DNA of 54,430 bases from an uncultured Eubacteriales bacterium (GTDB taxonomy: Bacteria; Bacillota; Clostridia; Peptostreptococcales; Anaerovoracaceae), in contig CASEOD010000046.1 of the NCBI GenBank assembly GCA_949289445.1, positions 1 to 54,430 of the forward strand. Direction: 5' to 3'. The position numbers and the translations under genes were made by a program. Below are positions 27,704 to 36,110 of this stretch, piece after piece. The notes beneath the pieces are model-generated. The model was given only the letters and a program-made list of their open reading frames with translations, was not told where the DNA came from and ran no database searches. Position 1 is the stretch's first letter; every line of letters starts with the position of its first letter.

Positions 27704-28639
27704 TTACACCTTTCCCAGAATCTCTACATTCATATTGGCATATTTTTCAAAACAGATTTTAATTTCCTCCAGATATTCATCGTCCGGAGGTCTAAAAGTC
27801 ATCGGCTCACCGCCTGTATTCCGCATCTTGAACACACCCAGATCATGATATGGCAGCAGAGTTAGCCTTTTCAATCCATATTCTCTGTAAAGATCCGCCG
27901 TCCTCTCAATGAGATCCCGGGAATCATTTACACCTGCTATCAGAGGCATTCGCATCTGAATCTTCTCCGCCGTGGTTCTTTCTGATGAGAGCTTTTTCAG
28001 ATTTCCCAGAATCAGCTCATTGCTGCAGCCGGTATAGGTCCTGTGTATCTCATCATCAATGGATTTCATATCATAAAGAATATCGGTTACATTGGGCAGT
28101 AAAGCCATACTTTTCAGCCAGTCTCCATCACCGTATCCTGAAGTGTCCAGACAGACATCAATATTTTTTTCAGCTGCAAGCCGAATCAGCTCTTCTGCAA
28201 AACCTGCATGAGAAAGAACTTCTCCGCCTGAAATTGTCATACCTCCGCCTGTATGATGATAAAAACCGATATCCTGTTCCACCTCGTATAAGACTTCTTC
28301 TGCTGTCATTTCTCTGGCAACCCTGGCAAGTCCTTTTGCGTAGCAGAAATCTGCACACTCTAAACAGTTGTCGCACTTTTTTCTGTCGATTTCGATTTTT
28401 TGGTTCTCATCAATATAAATAGCATTTTTAGGACAGTGAGTAAGACAGTATCCGCATTTTATACAGCTGTTGGGCATTTTGATTATCTGCTGCTCAAACC
28501 CTATCATTTCGGGATTGTGGCACCATTTGCAGTTAAGCGGACATCCCTTCAAAAATACGGTGGTCCGGATACCCGGACCATCCTCAGTAGAAAACTTCTG
28601 AATTGCTCCAACCAGAGCCGTCTTTACTTTTGTTTCCAT
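27704..28639 (-). CDS. Glycyl radical enzyme activase (radical SAM)
   Basis: A 311-residue PflA-like activating enzyme. The radical-SAM cluster motif CxxxCxxC is C33-C37-C40 (KGCPLNCKWCHNPE). Two extra ferredoxin-type 4Fe-4S sites follow at C59/62/65/69 and C89/92/95/99, as in activases of eliminase- and decarboxylase-type glycyl radical enzymes but not in PflA itself. It would use S-adenosylmethionine to form the glycyl radical on the partner encoded 106 bases upstream. The pair is on one transcript with an aldo/keto reductase. Confidence 0.95.
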   Translation of the reverse strand: METKVKTALVGAIQKFSTEDGPGIRTTVFLKGCPLNCKWCHNPEMIGFEQQIIKMPNSCIKCGYCLTHCPKNAIYIDENQKIEIDRKKCDNCLECADFCYAKGLARVAREMTAEEVLYEVEQDIGFYHHTGGGMTISGGEVLSHAGFAEELIRLAAEKNIDVCLDTSGYGDGDWLKSMALLPNVTDILYDMKSIDDEIHRTYTGCSNELILGNLKKLSSERTTAEKIQMRMPLIAGVNDSRDLIERTADLYREYGLKRLTLLPYHDLGVFKMRNTGGEPMTFRPPDDEYLEEIKICFEKYANMNVEILGKV

Positions 28640-28745
28640 TAAGCAGCTCCCCTTTGTTCCGGTTCCATCCCGGCAAAATATTCAAGTTAAAGCCGAATCT
28701 TTTTCCGTCGAGTTGCGTACAGGCCGCATACAAACCGCTGTTTTC

Positions 28746-31118
28746 TCACGATTGCTTGAAGTGGGTGGTTCTGTAAATAATAGTGTCCTGCGCACTTTTA
28801 TCCAACTCTGTAAAGTAGGCCATGTAACCTGCCACACGGACCATCAGACCCTTATAGTGCTCCGGATGTTTCTGTGCCGCTTTTAAGGTTTCGTCATCGA
28901 CCACATTAATCTGGATATGTTCTCCGCCGTGAGCAAAATAGGTCTTGATAACGCCTTCAATGCTGGCAAGACCCTTTTCTCCTTCCACACCTTTAGGATC
29001 GAAACGCAGGTTGAACAACGCACCGTCATGAAAATCAGACTGCCCCATGGAAGCTACTGATTTGACCGTGGCAGTCGGTCCGCTAATGTCTCTGCCCATC
29101 ATCGGAGAAGCATTATCACAGAACGGTTCCCCTGCCATTCTGCCGTCGGGAGTCGCTCCACACACCATACCGTGAGAAACATTGACAGTCTGTGAATGAA
29201 CATTAAAGGAAAACCTTCCGCCTCTGGCATCTGGCCAAGTTTGAACATTATCTGCAATAAAGTGCATCATTTCCCGATAAATACCATCCACATGTTCTTT
29301 GTCGTTTCCGAATTTTTCTGGTTTGTTTAACAGCAGCTGCCGAAGTCTTTCCTCACCTTCAAAGTTTTTGTCCAGAGCCTCAATCAGCTGTTCCATAGTT
29401 ATATCCTTATCCTCAAAAACACATTTCTCTATAGCCGCGATAGAATCAGCCAGATTTGCGGCTCCGGTAATGTACATGCCGGCAGTACAGTATTTAGCCC
29501 CGCCCTGCTGAACGGATTTTCCGCTTTCCACACATCCTTTTGTCAACATGGAAGCAAATATTACCGGGAATCTGGTCATATGAATGCTCTGCATTACTTT
29601 ATATCCCGTAGCAACCAGCTGATAATGATAAAGAATCTGCTTTTTCAGCGCATCCTTAAACTCTTCGATATTCCGGAACTTTCCGGGGTCCCCGGTCTGA
29701 AGACCCATCAGTTTTCCCGTGGACGGATCTGTCCCGTTATGCAAAACGAATTCCAGCATTTTGCCCATATTCACATAGCCTGCATCTGGTGAGCCGTCTG
29801 TAGTTCCTCCCCCGGGACCCGGCTGAATACAACCCACAATTGTCCAGTCTCTGGCTTCTTCTATGGTACATCCTTTTCCCAGAGTCATCTGCATAGCCGC
29901 ATTGTCATTGAAAAATCCGGGGTTGGCCTGCCCTTCCTGAATCATCTTACATCCCTTGCGAATCAGCTCTTCCGGAGTTTTCTCCCATACTCTCACTGCC
30001 ATAACCGGCTGAGTGGTTTTCAACTGATTTGCTGCTTCCAGGCACAGATAAGACAACTCATTAGTGGCATCCCGGCCATCAGGCGTCTGTCCGCCCACCA
30101 CCAGAATCTCCCACATAGGGTAACCTGCAAATGAGGTGGCATACCACTTATCCCTCACCTCATAAACCTCACAGGCTTTTAGATACAGGCATTCCAAAAG
30201 TTCCAGCGCCTCTTCCTGAGTAATATTCTTTTCATCTATGACATCCTTTTTGTAATAAGGCCACATGTACTGATCGAATCTGCCGAACCCGCAGGCAGTA
30301 GTACACACTTCAATATGAAAGTATACGTGCGCAAACCAGATCATCTGAAGCGCCTGCCAGAAATTCTGCGGCGGATTTTCCGGTACTGTACGACAGTTTT
30401 CTGCAATCGTCAAAAGTTCTTTTTTTCTTTTTTCATCGCTGCAGGCGGCTGCCTGATACTCAGCTTCTTCAGCCATTCTGTGTGCATAGGTGATCAATCC
30501 TTCACACTGAATTATGCACGCTTTCCAGTAGTCTATCTTTTCCTGATCCTCCCGGCACTGGCTGACCATTGCATCAATATTGTTTCTGCATTCTTCCATA
30601 TATCCAGCAAGGCCTACAGTCAAAAGTTTTTCATGATCGCAGGTAGTTTCTCCGGAAACTCCGTTTCTGAGGCCAACTGTAATAATATCATCCTGAATAC
30701 ACTCCTCAATATGAGATGGCAATGCTGTCCTGGAAAGATCCTCCATGGATCTTCCCTCCCAGTATTTCAAGGTCTCCAGAATCTGTTCTCTGTCCTCAGG
30801 AGAAATGTCATACGGATCTTTGGTTCTTACGGGGAAATCGTCAATATCACTGATATACCAGGAACTGGACTGAAATTCAGGGTGTAGATTAGCTCCTCTG
30901 TACTTGTTGGTAGCTGTTCCTACAATAAGTTCATCCTCCATGATCAGCGTCGTCATCCGCTCTGCAATATACTTTACTACCTCCGCCCGGAAAACAGGAA
31001 CCGCATCTCCTGCAAACTTCTTATATGCTTCTGTTGCCAGCACAACTCGCTCTGCAGTAATGCATGGTCTGGTATTCCAGAGCTTATTTCTCATACGTGT
31101 AATTCTTTCGTTAAGCAT
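28746..31118 (-). CDS. Glycyl radical enzyme of unassigned substrate, atypical thiyl motif
   Basis: A 790-residue glycyl radical enzyme of the PFL2/dehydratase-like branch, full length. The radical glycine is G764 (RVAGY) near the C-terminus and the thiyl cysteine is C430. Most eliminases and decarboxylases of this branch carry GCxE, where the Glu two residues after Cys is a catalytic base. Here it reads GCIQPG, so Q432 replaces Glu. Other pocket candidates by position are H162 and D282 (GRFDQY), near the positions recalled for the HypD dehydratase (H160, D278). Length and Cys/Gly positions are close to hydroxyproline dehydratase HypD (C434, G765). The reaction is not predictable. The flanking aldo/keto reductase suggests a carbonyl product. 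Confidence 0.93.
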   Translation of the reverse strand: MLNERITRMRNKLWNTRPCITAERVVLATEAYKKFAGDAVPVFRAEVVKYIAERMTTLIMEDELIVGTATNKYRGANLHPEFQSSSWYISDIDDFPVRTKDPYDISPEDREQILETLKYWEGRSMEDLSRTALPSHIEECIQDDIITVGLRNGVSGETTCDHEKLLTVGLAGYMEECRNNIDAMVSQCREDQEKIDYWKACIIQCEGLITYAHRMAEEAEYQAAACSDEKRKKELLTIAENCRTVPENPPQNFWQALQMIWFAHVYFHIEVCTTACGFGRFDQYMWPYYKKDVIDEKNITQEEALELLECLYLKACEVYEVRDKWYATSFAGYPMWEILVVGGQTPDGRDATNELSYLCLEAANQLKTTQPVMAVRVWEKTPEELIRKGCKMIQEGQANPGFFNDNAAMQMTLGKGCTIEEARDWTIVGCIQPGPGGGTTDGSPDAGYVNMGKMLEFVLHNGTDPSTGKLMGLQTGDPGKFRNIEEFKDALKKQILYHYQLVATGYKVMQSIHMTRFPVIFASMLTKGCVESGKSVQQGGAKYCTAGMYITGAANLADSIAAIEKCVFEDKDITMEQLIEALDKNFEGEERLRQLLLNKPEKFGNDKEHVDGIYREMMHFIADNVQTWPDARGGRFSFNVHSQTVNVSHGMVCGATPDGRMAGEPFCDNASPMMGRDISGPTATVKSVASMGQSDFHDGALFNLRFDPKGVEGEKGLASIEGVIKTYFAHGGEHIQINVVDDETLKAAQKHPEHYKGLMVRVAGYMAYFTELDKSAQDTIIYRTTHFKQS

Positions 31119-31147
31119 GGCTTTTCTCTCCTTTTAAAAAGATTCTG

Positions 31148-32050
31148 TCAGCATTTTTCCATCTCAATCTTCTCTGTAGGTGCCGGGAAAGATTCCGACA
31201 GCTGCGCCAGTTCGTCTTCTGTAAGCTTAATTGCAACTGTTTCAGCATTTTCTCTGATATGCTGAAAACCGCTGGCTTTCGGAATCGCCACAATATCCGG
31301 CTGTCTCAAAACAAATGCCAATAAAAGCTGAATTACTGAAATCCCGCGCTTTTCAGCCACTTCCAGAACATTTTTGTCCGTCATCAGTGTTTCCTTTGAA
31401 ATACCGTCATCAGTAACCAGTGCCCCTGCCTGCCCGACCGGACTGTATGCCATAAAAGGAATCCCTCTTTCTCTCTGCCACGGAATCAAATCATATTCAA
31501 TGCCTCTTGCTCCAAGATTATACATAACCTGATTGATACAGCAATTCCTGCCATCCGGCACTTTCATCAGATCCTCCATATCCCTCACATCGAAATTCGA
31601 TACGCCCCAGCGTCTGATTTTCCCCTGTTCTTTCAGATCCTCCATGCAATAGACTACTTCTGACAAATCTGCATTTTCTCTCCAGTGAAGCAAATACATA
31701 TCCAGATACTCTGTCCCCATCAGTTTTAAAGAACGTTCCAGACTGCTGTAAATTCTATGCCGATTAGCATTGTACGGATATACTTTGCTGACCAGATACA
31801 GTTCGCTTCTCTCTATGCCGCTGATAGCATTCCCCACAATATTTTCAGCTTTTCCGTCCGCATACATTTCAGCAGTATCTAAAAGAACCAGTCCCTCGCT
31901 GATTCCAAAACGAAGTGCCTCAATTTCCTGCCGGTATTTTTCATCGTCCTCACCCATATGCCAGGTCCCCTGACCCAGTTTCGGCATCGATGTGCCGTCA
32001 GGCAGCTGAATAAAATTCTTCTTTAAATTTATTGAAATATCCGGTTGCAT
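31148..32050 (-). CDS. Aldo/keto reductase
   Basis: A 300-residue NADP(H)-dependent aldo/keto reductase. The catalytic tetrad is visible: Asp and Tyr in LLDTAEMYADG, Lys in LYLVSKVYP and His in YLLHWRE. The cofactor part IPKASGFQHIRENAE is also present. The internal ATG (MQPDIS) with GGAAAGGG upstream is preferred over one 57 bases earlier. It is the first gene of the reductase-GRE-activase operon, only 29 bases from the radical enzyme. It may reduce an aldehyde or ketone made by that enzyme, regenerating NAD(P). Confidence 0.92.
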   Translation of the reverse strand: MQPDISINLKKNFIQLPDGTSMPKLGQGTWHMGEDDEKYRQEIEALRFGISEGLVLLDTAEMYADGKAENIVGNAISGIERSELYLVSKVYPYNANRHRIYSSLERSLKLMGTEYLDMYLLHWRENADLSEVVYCMEDLKEQGKIRRWGVSNFDVRDMEDLMKVPDGRNCCINQVMYNLGARGIEYDLIPWQRERGIPFMAYSPVGQAGALVTDDGISKETLMTDKNVLEVAEKRGISVIQLLLAFVLRQPDIVAIPKASGFQHIRENAETVAIKLTEDELAQLSESFPAPTEKIEMEKC

Positions 32051-32221
32051 GGTACACCCTTCCTTTCCTCTGTCATTATATATTTTTCCTTCATACTTTT
32101 GATTCAAATTTTAGTTGAAATTTCTGACAATAACAATAATTTATTTGCTATAAATATTGATTTCTTTGCTAAAGTTCGCTATATTAAAATTATCTACATT
32201 ATTTAAGAGAAGAGGTCCTCT
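32051..32221. promoter_or_regulatory. Divergent promoter region of GRE operon and AraC regulator
   Basis: This A/T-rich gap separates the glycyl radical operon from its probable regulator. On the minus strand a perfect TATAAT (32075-32080) lies about 25 bases before the reductase start, with a poor -35 (ATCAAA), consistent with an AraC-dependent promoter. TTTGCTA repeats (near 32146 and 32166) are possible binding sites but not convincing alone. Confidence 0.45.
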
Positions 32222-34111
32222 ATGCTTTACGAAAAAATCTATTATCCCGATGACTTTCCTATCAAAATCACCATTGCAAATATTGAAGAATATCCGGCGC
32301 ATTATCATCAGGATATTGAGTTCGTTTATGTACTCCAGGGCAGAATTCGGCTTAAAAACGGTTACTGTCATTATCTGCTTGAAGAAGGAGACATTTTTAC
32401 GAACAGTGGTCATGAGGTTCACAGCCTGTCTGCAGAAAATGGGGATAATACCGTTGCCCTCATTCAGGTCAGCAACCGTTTTTTTACCAGATATTTTCCC
32501 CAGCTGACCAGAAACTGTTTTCGTACCTATGTCAACCGTGATCCGAGACTTCAGCTGGATCGTCTCCGTCAGATGCTGCTGAATATTCTTCACGATTATC
32601 TCAGCAAAAGCTTCAGCTACAAAAATCAGTGTATCTTTATGATGATCGATGTCATAGAATATCTTAACCGTTATTTTAATCTGTTTTACTTTGAAAACCA
32701 GGTAGTTGTCAACTTTAAAGAAGACAATCCGATCATCACGCAGCGAATAAGCAGAATCATCAGTTATATTTATGAAAATTACGCTTCTAAAATCACCTTA
32801 GAAACCCTGGCAGACAAGGAACATCTGAACACTTTCTACCTGTCCCACCTAATCAGCGATCATATCGGCATCAGTTTTCAGGAACTCCTGTGTTTTGCCA
32901 GAGTTGAAATGTCAGAAGTCCCTCTTCTGCAGACAGAAAAAAAAATCAGTACCATTGCCCGAGAAGTAGGGTTTTCTGCGACCGCCTATTATGAAAAATA
33001 CTTTAAAAAATGGTTTGGCTGCACTCCTTCCGAACACAGAATCAGAATGCAGTCCAAAAGTCTGTGCAGTAACAATCCTGCGCGCATCAGACATATTCCC
33101 AATCTCAACGCAATCCGCCTGATCAGACGCCGCCTTTCTTCCATAAACAGCCAGCAAAGCACCATTCTGACTGTCAGTCGTATGCAAAGCAGCGTAATCA
33201 TTGATTCCGATAAACTGCCGGTCCTCTCCTTAAATCACCGTCTCGAGCCAACCATCACTAAACAGGATTTGGACTGTATGGGTGACAGGCTTTTTTTCAT
33301 ACTGCGGGAACTTCAGCCGGAAAAAATCTGTCTTACAGAGATGCCCATGCAAAATCTCTCTTCTCCACACAGCGATTCCGGTCTTTTTCCGACTGATGCG
33401 CTCAACGTACTGCGTCGACTGGAAAAAGAAGGTTTTTCTGTCTCTACAGTCTCAGAAAGCAGGCTGGATATTCCTCCTTCTTTCGGCTGCGATTCCATCG
33501 CCGCCTTTTTCCACATTTTCAAAAAGCATTTTCTGTCTGATGCACCGATACGCTGTCGGATTCGGGATCAGGGAGATCCCAATGTCACCTTGAAAGGTGC
33601 TCCCTCCTGTTTCACCTCGACGATGATTCCTAAACCTGCCTATTATGCCTATCGTCTTCTTGCCCTTCTCAAAGGCGATCTTCTTTACTGGCATAAGCAT
33701 TATGCAGTCATCAGAATGAACAGCAGCCGGCAGCCATCTTATGCACTGCTTGTCTTCAACTTCAGCAGTGAGATAGAGCAGCTCTGTCTTCGCAGCTGCA
33801 GTGTTCATGAAGTTCATGATGTCTGCAGCAGTTTTATCGATGAATACAGTGTGGATTTCTTTCTTCCTTTAATCCACGGAAACTATTCTGTTATGAAATT
33901 TGCCCTCAATGAGGAAAACAGCATCTTTCACCATATGGCAGAGTTGGGATTTCCCAGAACTCTTCCCCTTCAGGGCGAATGGTTTCATCTGTTGAATACC
34001 GGTCTGCAGATGCAGGGCCATATGGAAACAGCTGTGGATAACGGGCTTAACATCAGTTTTCAGCTACGCGGTCCATCCGTGCAGCTGGCATTGATACAAC
34101 CGTCTGAGTAA
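32222..34111 (+). CDS. AraC-family regulator with cupin sensor and GH39-like C-terminal domain
   Basis: A 629-residue, unusually long AraC regulator. Residues ~1-95 form a cupin-like sensor (YPAHYHQDIEFVYVLQG). The two-helix-turn-helix AraC domain spans about 180-275 (TLETLADKEHLNTFYLSHLISD and REVGFSATAYYEKYFKKWFG). The remaining ~350 residues look like a degraded glycoside-hydrolase family 39 module, with the MIPKPAYYAYRLLALLKG segment usual in such fusions. The GH-like part is probably a ligand sensor, since clear catalytic acids are not evident. It is transcribed away from the glycyl radical operon. Confidence 0.85.
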   Translation: MLYEKIYYPDDFPIKITIANIEEYPAHYHQDIEFVYVLQGRIRLKNGYCHYLLEEGDIFTNSGHEVHSLSAENGDNTVALIQVSNRFFTRYFPQLTRNCFRTYVNRDPRLQLDRLRQMLLNILHDYLSKSFSYKNQCIFMMIDVIEYLNRYFNLFYFENQVVVNFKEDNPIITQRISRIISYIYENYASKITLETLADKEHLNTFYLSHLISDHIGISFQELLCFARVEMSEVPLLQTEKKISTIAREVGFSATAYYEKYFKKWFGCTPSEHRIRMQSKSLCSNNPARIRHIPNLNAIRLIRRRLSSINSQQSTILTVSRMQSSVIIDSDKLPVLSLNHRLEPTITKQDLDCMGDRLFFILRELQPEKICLTEMPMQNLSSPHSDSGLFPTDALNVLRRLEKEGFSVSTVSESRLDIPPSFGCDSIAAFFHIFKKHFLSDAPIRCRIRDQGDPNVTLKGAPSCFTSTMIPKPAYYAYRLLALLKGDLLYWHKHYAVIRMNSSRQPSYALLVFNFSSEIEQLCLRSCSVHEVHDVCSSFIDEYSVDFFLPLIHGNYSVMKFALNEENSIFHHMAELGFPRTLPLQGEWFHLLNTGLQMQGHMETAVDNGLNISFQLRGPSVQLALIQPSE

Positions 34112-34141
34112 CGCCTTGCATCTGTTTCCAGGAGAAAAATA

Positions 34142-34240
34142 AACAGACATCAGCCCTTTGGTATGTTCCGGTTAAGAGAGACAAGGAAATAATAGTCCTT
34201 GTTTCTCTTAACCGAACATGCCGTTAAGCCAATGTCTGTT
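34142..34240. repeat. Long imperfect palindrome (99-nt hairpin)
   Basis: An inner stem of about 27 bp (GGTATGTTCcGGTTAAGAG... with a complementary CTCTTAACCGAACATGCC) closes an eight-base loop. It contains one bulged C and two G-U pairs. A nine-by-nine internal loop separates it from an outer 9-bp stem AACAGACAT/ATGTCTGTT. There is no strong T-run at either end. It sits between convergent genes and may work as a terminator, or be a small palindromic mobile remnant. The rest of this gap shows nothing recognisable. Confidence 0.7.
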
Positions 34241-34371
34241 GTCTTTCATCTCCACAAGCCCCACTTCCGAAAGGCTTCCATCCGCAGCTCTTCAAATAAC
34301 CGTTCAGCCACTCACCGGAATTTCTTTAAAGAAACCCGCAAGGCGATCGGTATCTCTGCCATGAAGATCTT

Positions 34372-35841
34372 TTATTTTCCTTCCATTACGGCAATAATCT
34401 CATCCACCGCAGAAATCACACTTTCCTGATCCTGCAGCACCACCGAAGCATACAGATTGAGACCGTCCATATAGCACACCTCACTGCCTATTCCTCCGGT
34501 AATACTCTGCTTCTCTATGGTCCAGGACGGCATCCCGTCCGACTGCATCTTTATCAGCCGCCGGATATCTTTCTGAGACATGTTTATCTCCACACAATCC
34601 TCCACTGCATTGAGAATAGAAGTGTATTTCGTCAGAATGGTCGTACTGGACATGGCTTTCTTCAGCACACCTTCCAGTACCAGCTGCTGATTCTTATTTC
34701 TCTGAAAATCCCCGTCACTGAAAGACTTTCTCTCTCTGGCAAAAGCCAGCGCTCTGGAACCGTCAAGCTGATTCACACCTTCGTAGAACTCATAATATAC
34801 GTCCATGCCGTGAGTTACAAAGGTATAATCCGAATACACCTCAATTCCCCCTATGGCATCCACCAGTTCTGTCACTGTGGTATAGTTGACCTTGACATAA
34901 TAGTTCATATCGAGTCCCGTCAGTTTCTCAACAGCTGCAACAGTCTCCTGAATTCCGTGATTTCCTGTATGCGTCAGCTTGTCCATGGCGCCTCCCGCAT
35001 CAGGCAGCTCAATGTAATAATCCCTTGGAATGGAAGTCAGCAGAATCTGATGAGTTTTTGGGTTTACCGTCACAATCATATTCACGTCAGATCTTGAAAC
35101 CACATCGATGGTACCCTCTGTATCCAGACCGCTCACATAAATGTTAAAAGAATCTTTCGTCACATCCACATCTTTTACAATGTTTTCTGATTTAATAGGA
35201 ACCTTTACAGTGTAGACAATCTTGGAACCGTCTTTAAAACCTCCGGTTTCAGTGCACATGCTGGTGTAGTGGTTCTCACTGACAAAGAGCAGCTCACTGG
35301 TTCCCTGCAGCAGGCCGTCAGCCATGGTATTCAGATCTTCCTCCATCTCATACTCAACCTGACCCTCTTCCTTCAGCATATTTTTTGCTTCGGAATATTT
35401 GATCTCGTTGGTCAGAAGAGTCTGAACAGTCTTTCCCCTGATGCTGTCAAGACCATCATAGGGACTGTCAGAAACGGCCAATACATAGTATGGTTCCGTC
35501 TGAACTTTTACCGTAGTTATCTTTCCAAAGAAATCAATGGTTCCCGACATGTACACAATACCCGCGCAGTAAACGCAGGTCAGCATGACGGAAACAACCA
35601 GAGAAATAATCCTTCTCGACTGCTTAAACCGCATGAAGAACAGCGGAAAGAAAGTCAGCAGAAGAAGCAGAGCCGCCCCTCCCAATACCATGGCCAGATA
35701 TCTTGGAATGAGAATGTCCATATAGATCAGCACTCCCGCAAAGGCGATGGTAATCAGCAGATATAAAATTGCCCATACTCTGGTAATCTGTTTAAATCCT
35801 ATTTTTCCCTTATTTTTTTTCTGATGTTTGTCGCTTCTCAT
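34372..35841 (-). CDS. LytR-CpsA-Psr (LCP) family wall-polymer transferase
   Basis: About 489 residues. Three N-terminal membrane helices precede an extracellular part. The region ~110-230 resembles the accessory/regulatory domain of larger LCP proteins. The LCP catalytic domain shows MIVTVNPKTHQILLTSIPRDYYIEL and then DKLTHTG, VNYTTVTELVDAIGGIEV and FARERKSFSDGDFQRN, the conserved Arg/Asp motif set. These enzymes attach anionic polymers to peptidoglycan outside the cell. An upstream ATG would add 22 charged residues; the chosen start follows AGAGGACAAG. It stands alone between the AraC gene and the DUF917 operon. Confidence 0.9.
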   Translation of the reverse strand: MRSDKHQKKNKGKIGFKQITRVWAILYLLITIAFAGVLIYMDILIPRYLAMVLGGAALLLLLTFFPLFFMRFKQSRRIISLVVSVMLTCVYCAGIVYMSGTIDFFGKITTVKVQTEPYYVLAVSDSPYDGLDSIRGKTVQTLLTNEIKYSEAKNMLKEEGQVEYEMEEDLNTMADGLLQGTSELLFVSENHYTSMCTETGGFKDGSKIVYTVKVPIKSENIVKDVDVTKDSFNIYVSGLDTEGTIDVVSRSDVNMIVTVNPKTHQILLTSIPRDYYIELPDAGGAMDKLTHTGNHGIQETVAAVEKLTGLDMNYYVKVNYTTVTELVDAIGGIEVYSDYTFVTHGMDVYYEFYEGVNQLDGSRALAFARERKSFSDGDFQRNKNQQLVLEGVLKKAMSSTTILTKYTSILNAVEDCVEINMSQKDIRRLIKMQSDGMPSWTIEKQSITGGIGSEVCYMDGLNLYASVVLQDQESVISAVDEIIAVMEGK

Positions 35842-36049
35842 CTTGTCCTCTGATAAGTTAGTATTTGTCCGACGCTTCTTTCGACACAGTCCTTCCCAAA
35901 ACGACATCGGACTATGACATTTTACTATGTATGCAGAAATTTGTCGATAGTTCTTAAGGAAAATTCAGAAAGTGAAAATTTACCGTTAGACCAAAACTCA
36001 GCTGATCGGCAGAGCCGTCATCCACGATTCTGCCTCGATTACGCACACG

Positions 36050-36094
36050 AAAAAGAGCTGCGCCCTGACGAACACTTTCGTCGAGAGAGCAGCC
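36050..36094 (-). terminator. Terminator after the DUF917 operon
   Basis: The minus strand reads GGGCTGCTCTCT, a GACGA/TCGTC stem and loop, then AGGG-GCAGC and TCTTTTT. It lies 17 bases past the stop codon. Its outer stem and internal asymmetry match the rplL terminator at 12680-12728, with different but still paired inner bases. Confidence 0.8.
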
Positions 36095-36110
36095 CATGCA
36101 CGGGTTTTCG

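Noticed and set aside
34199-34429. 76-codon open frame on the plus strand overlapping the long hairpin
   Set aside because: It starts inside the palindrome, has no ribosome binding site and runs into the LCP gene on the opposite strand.
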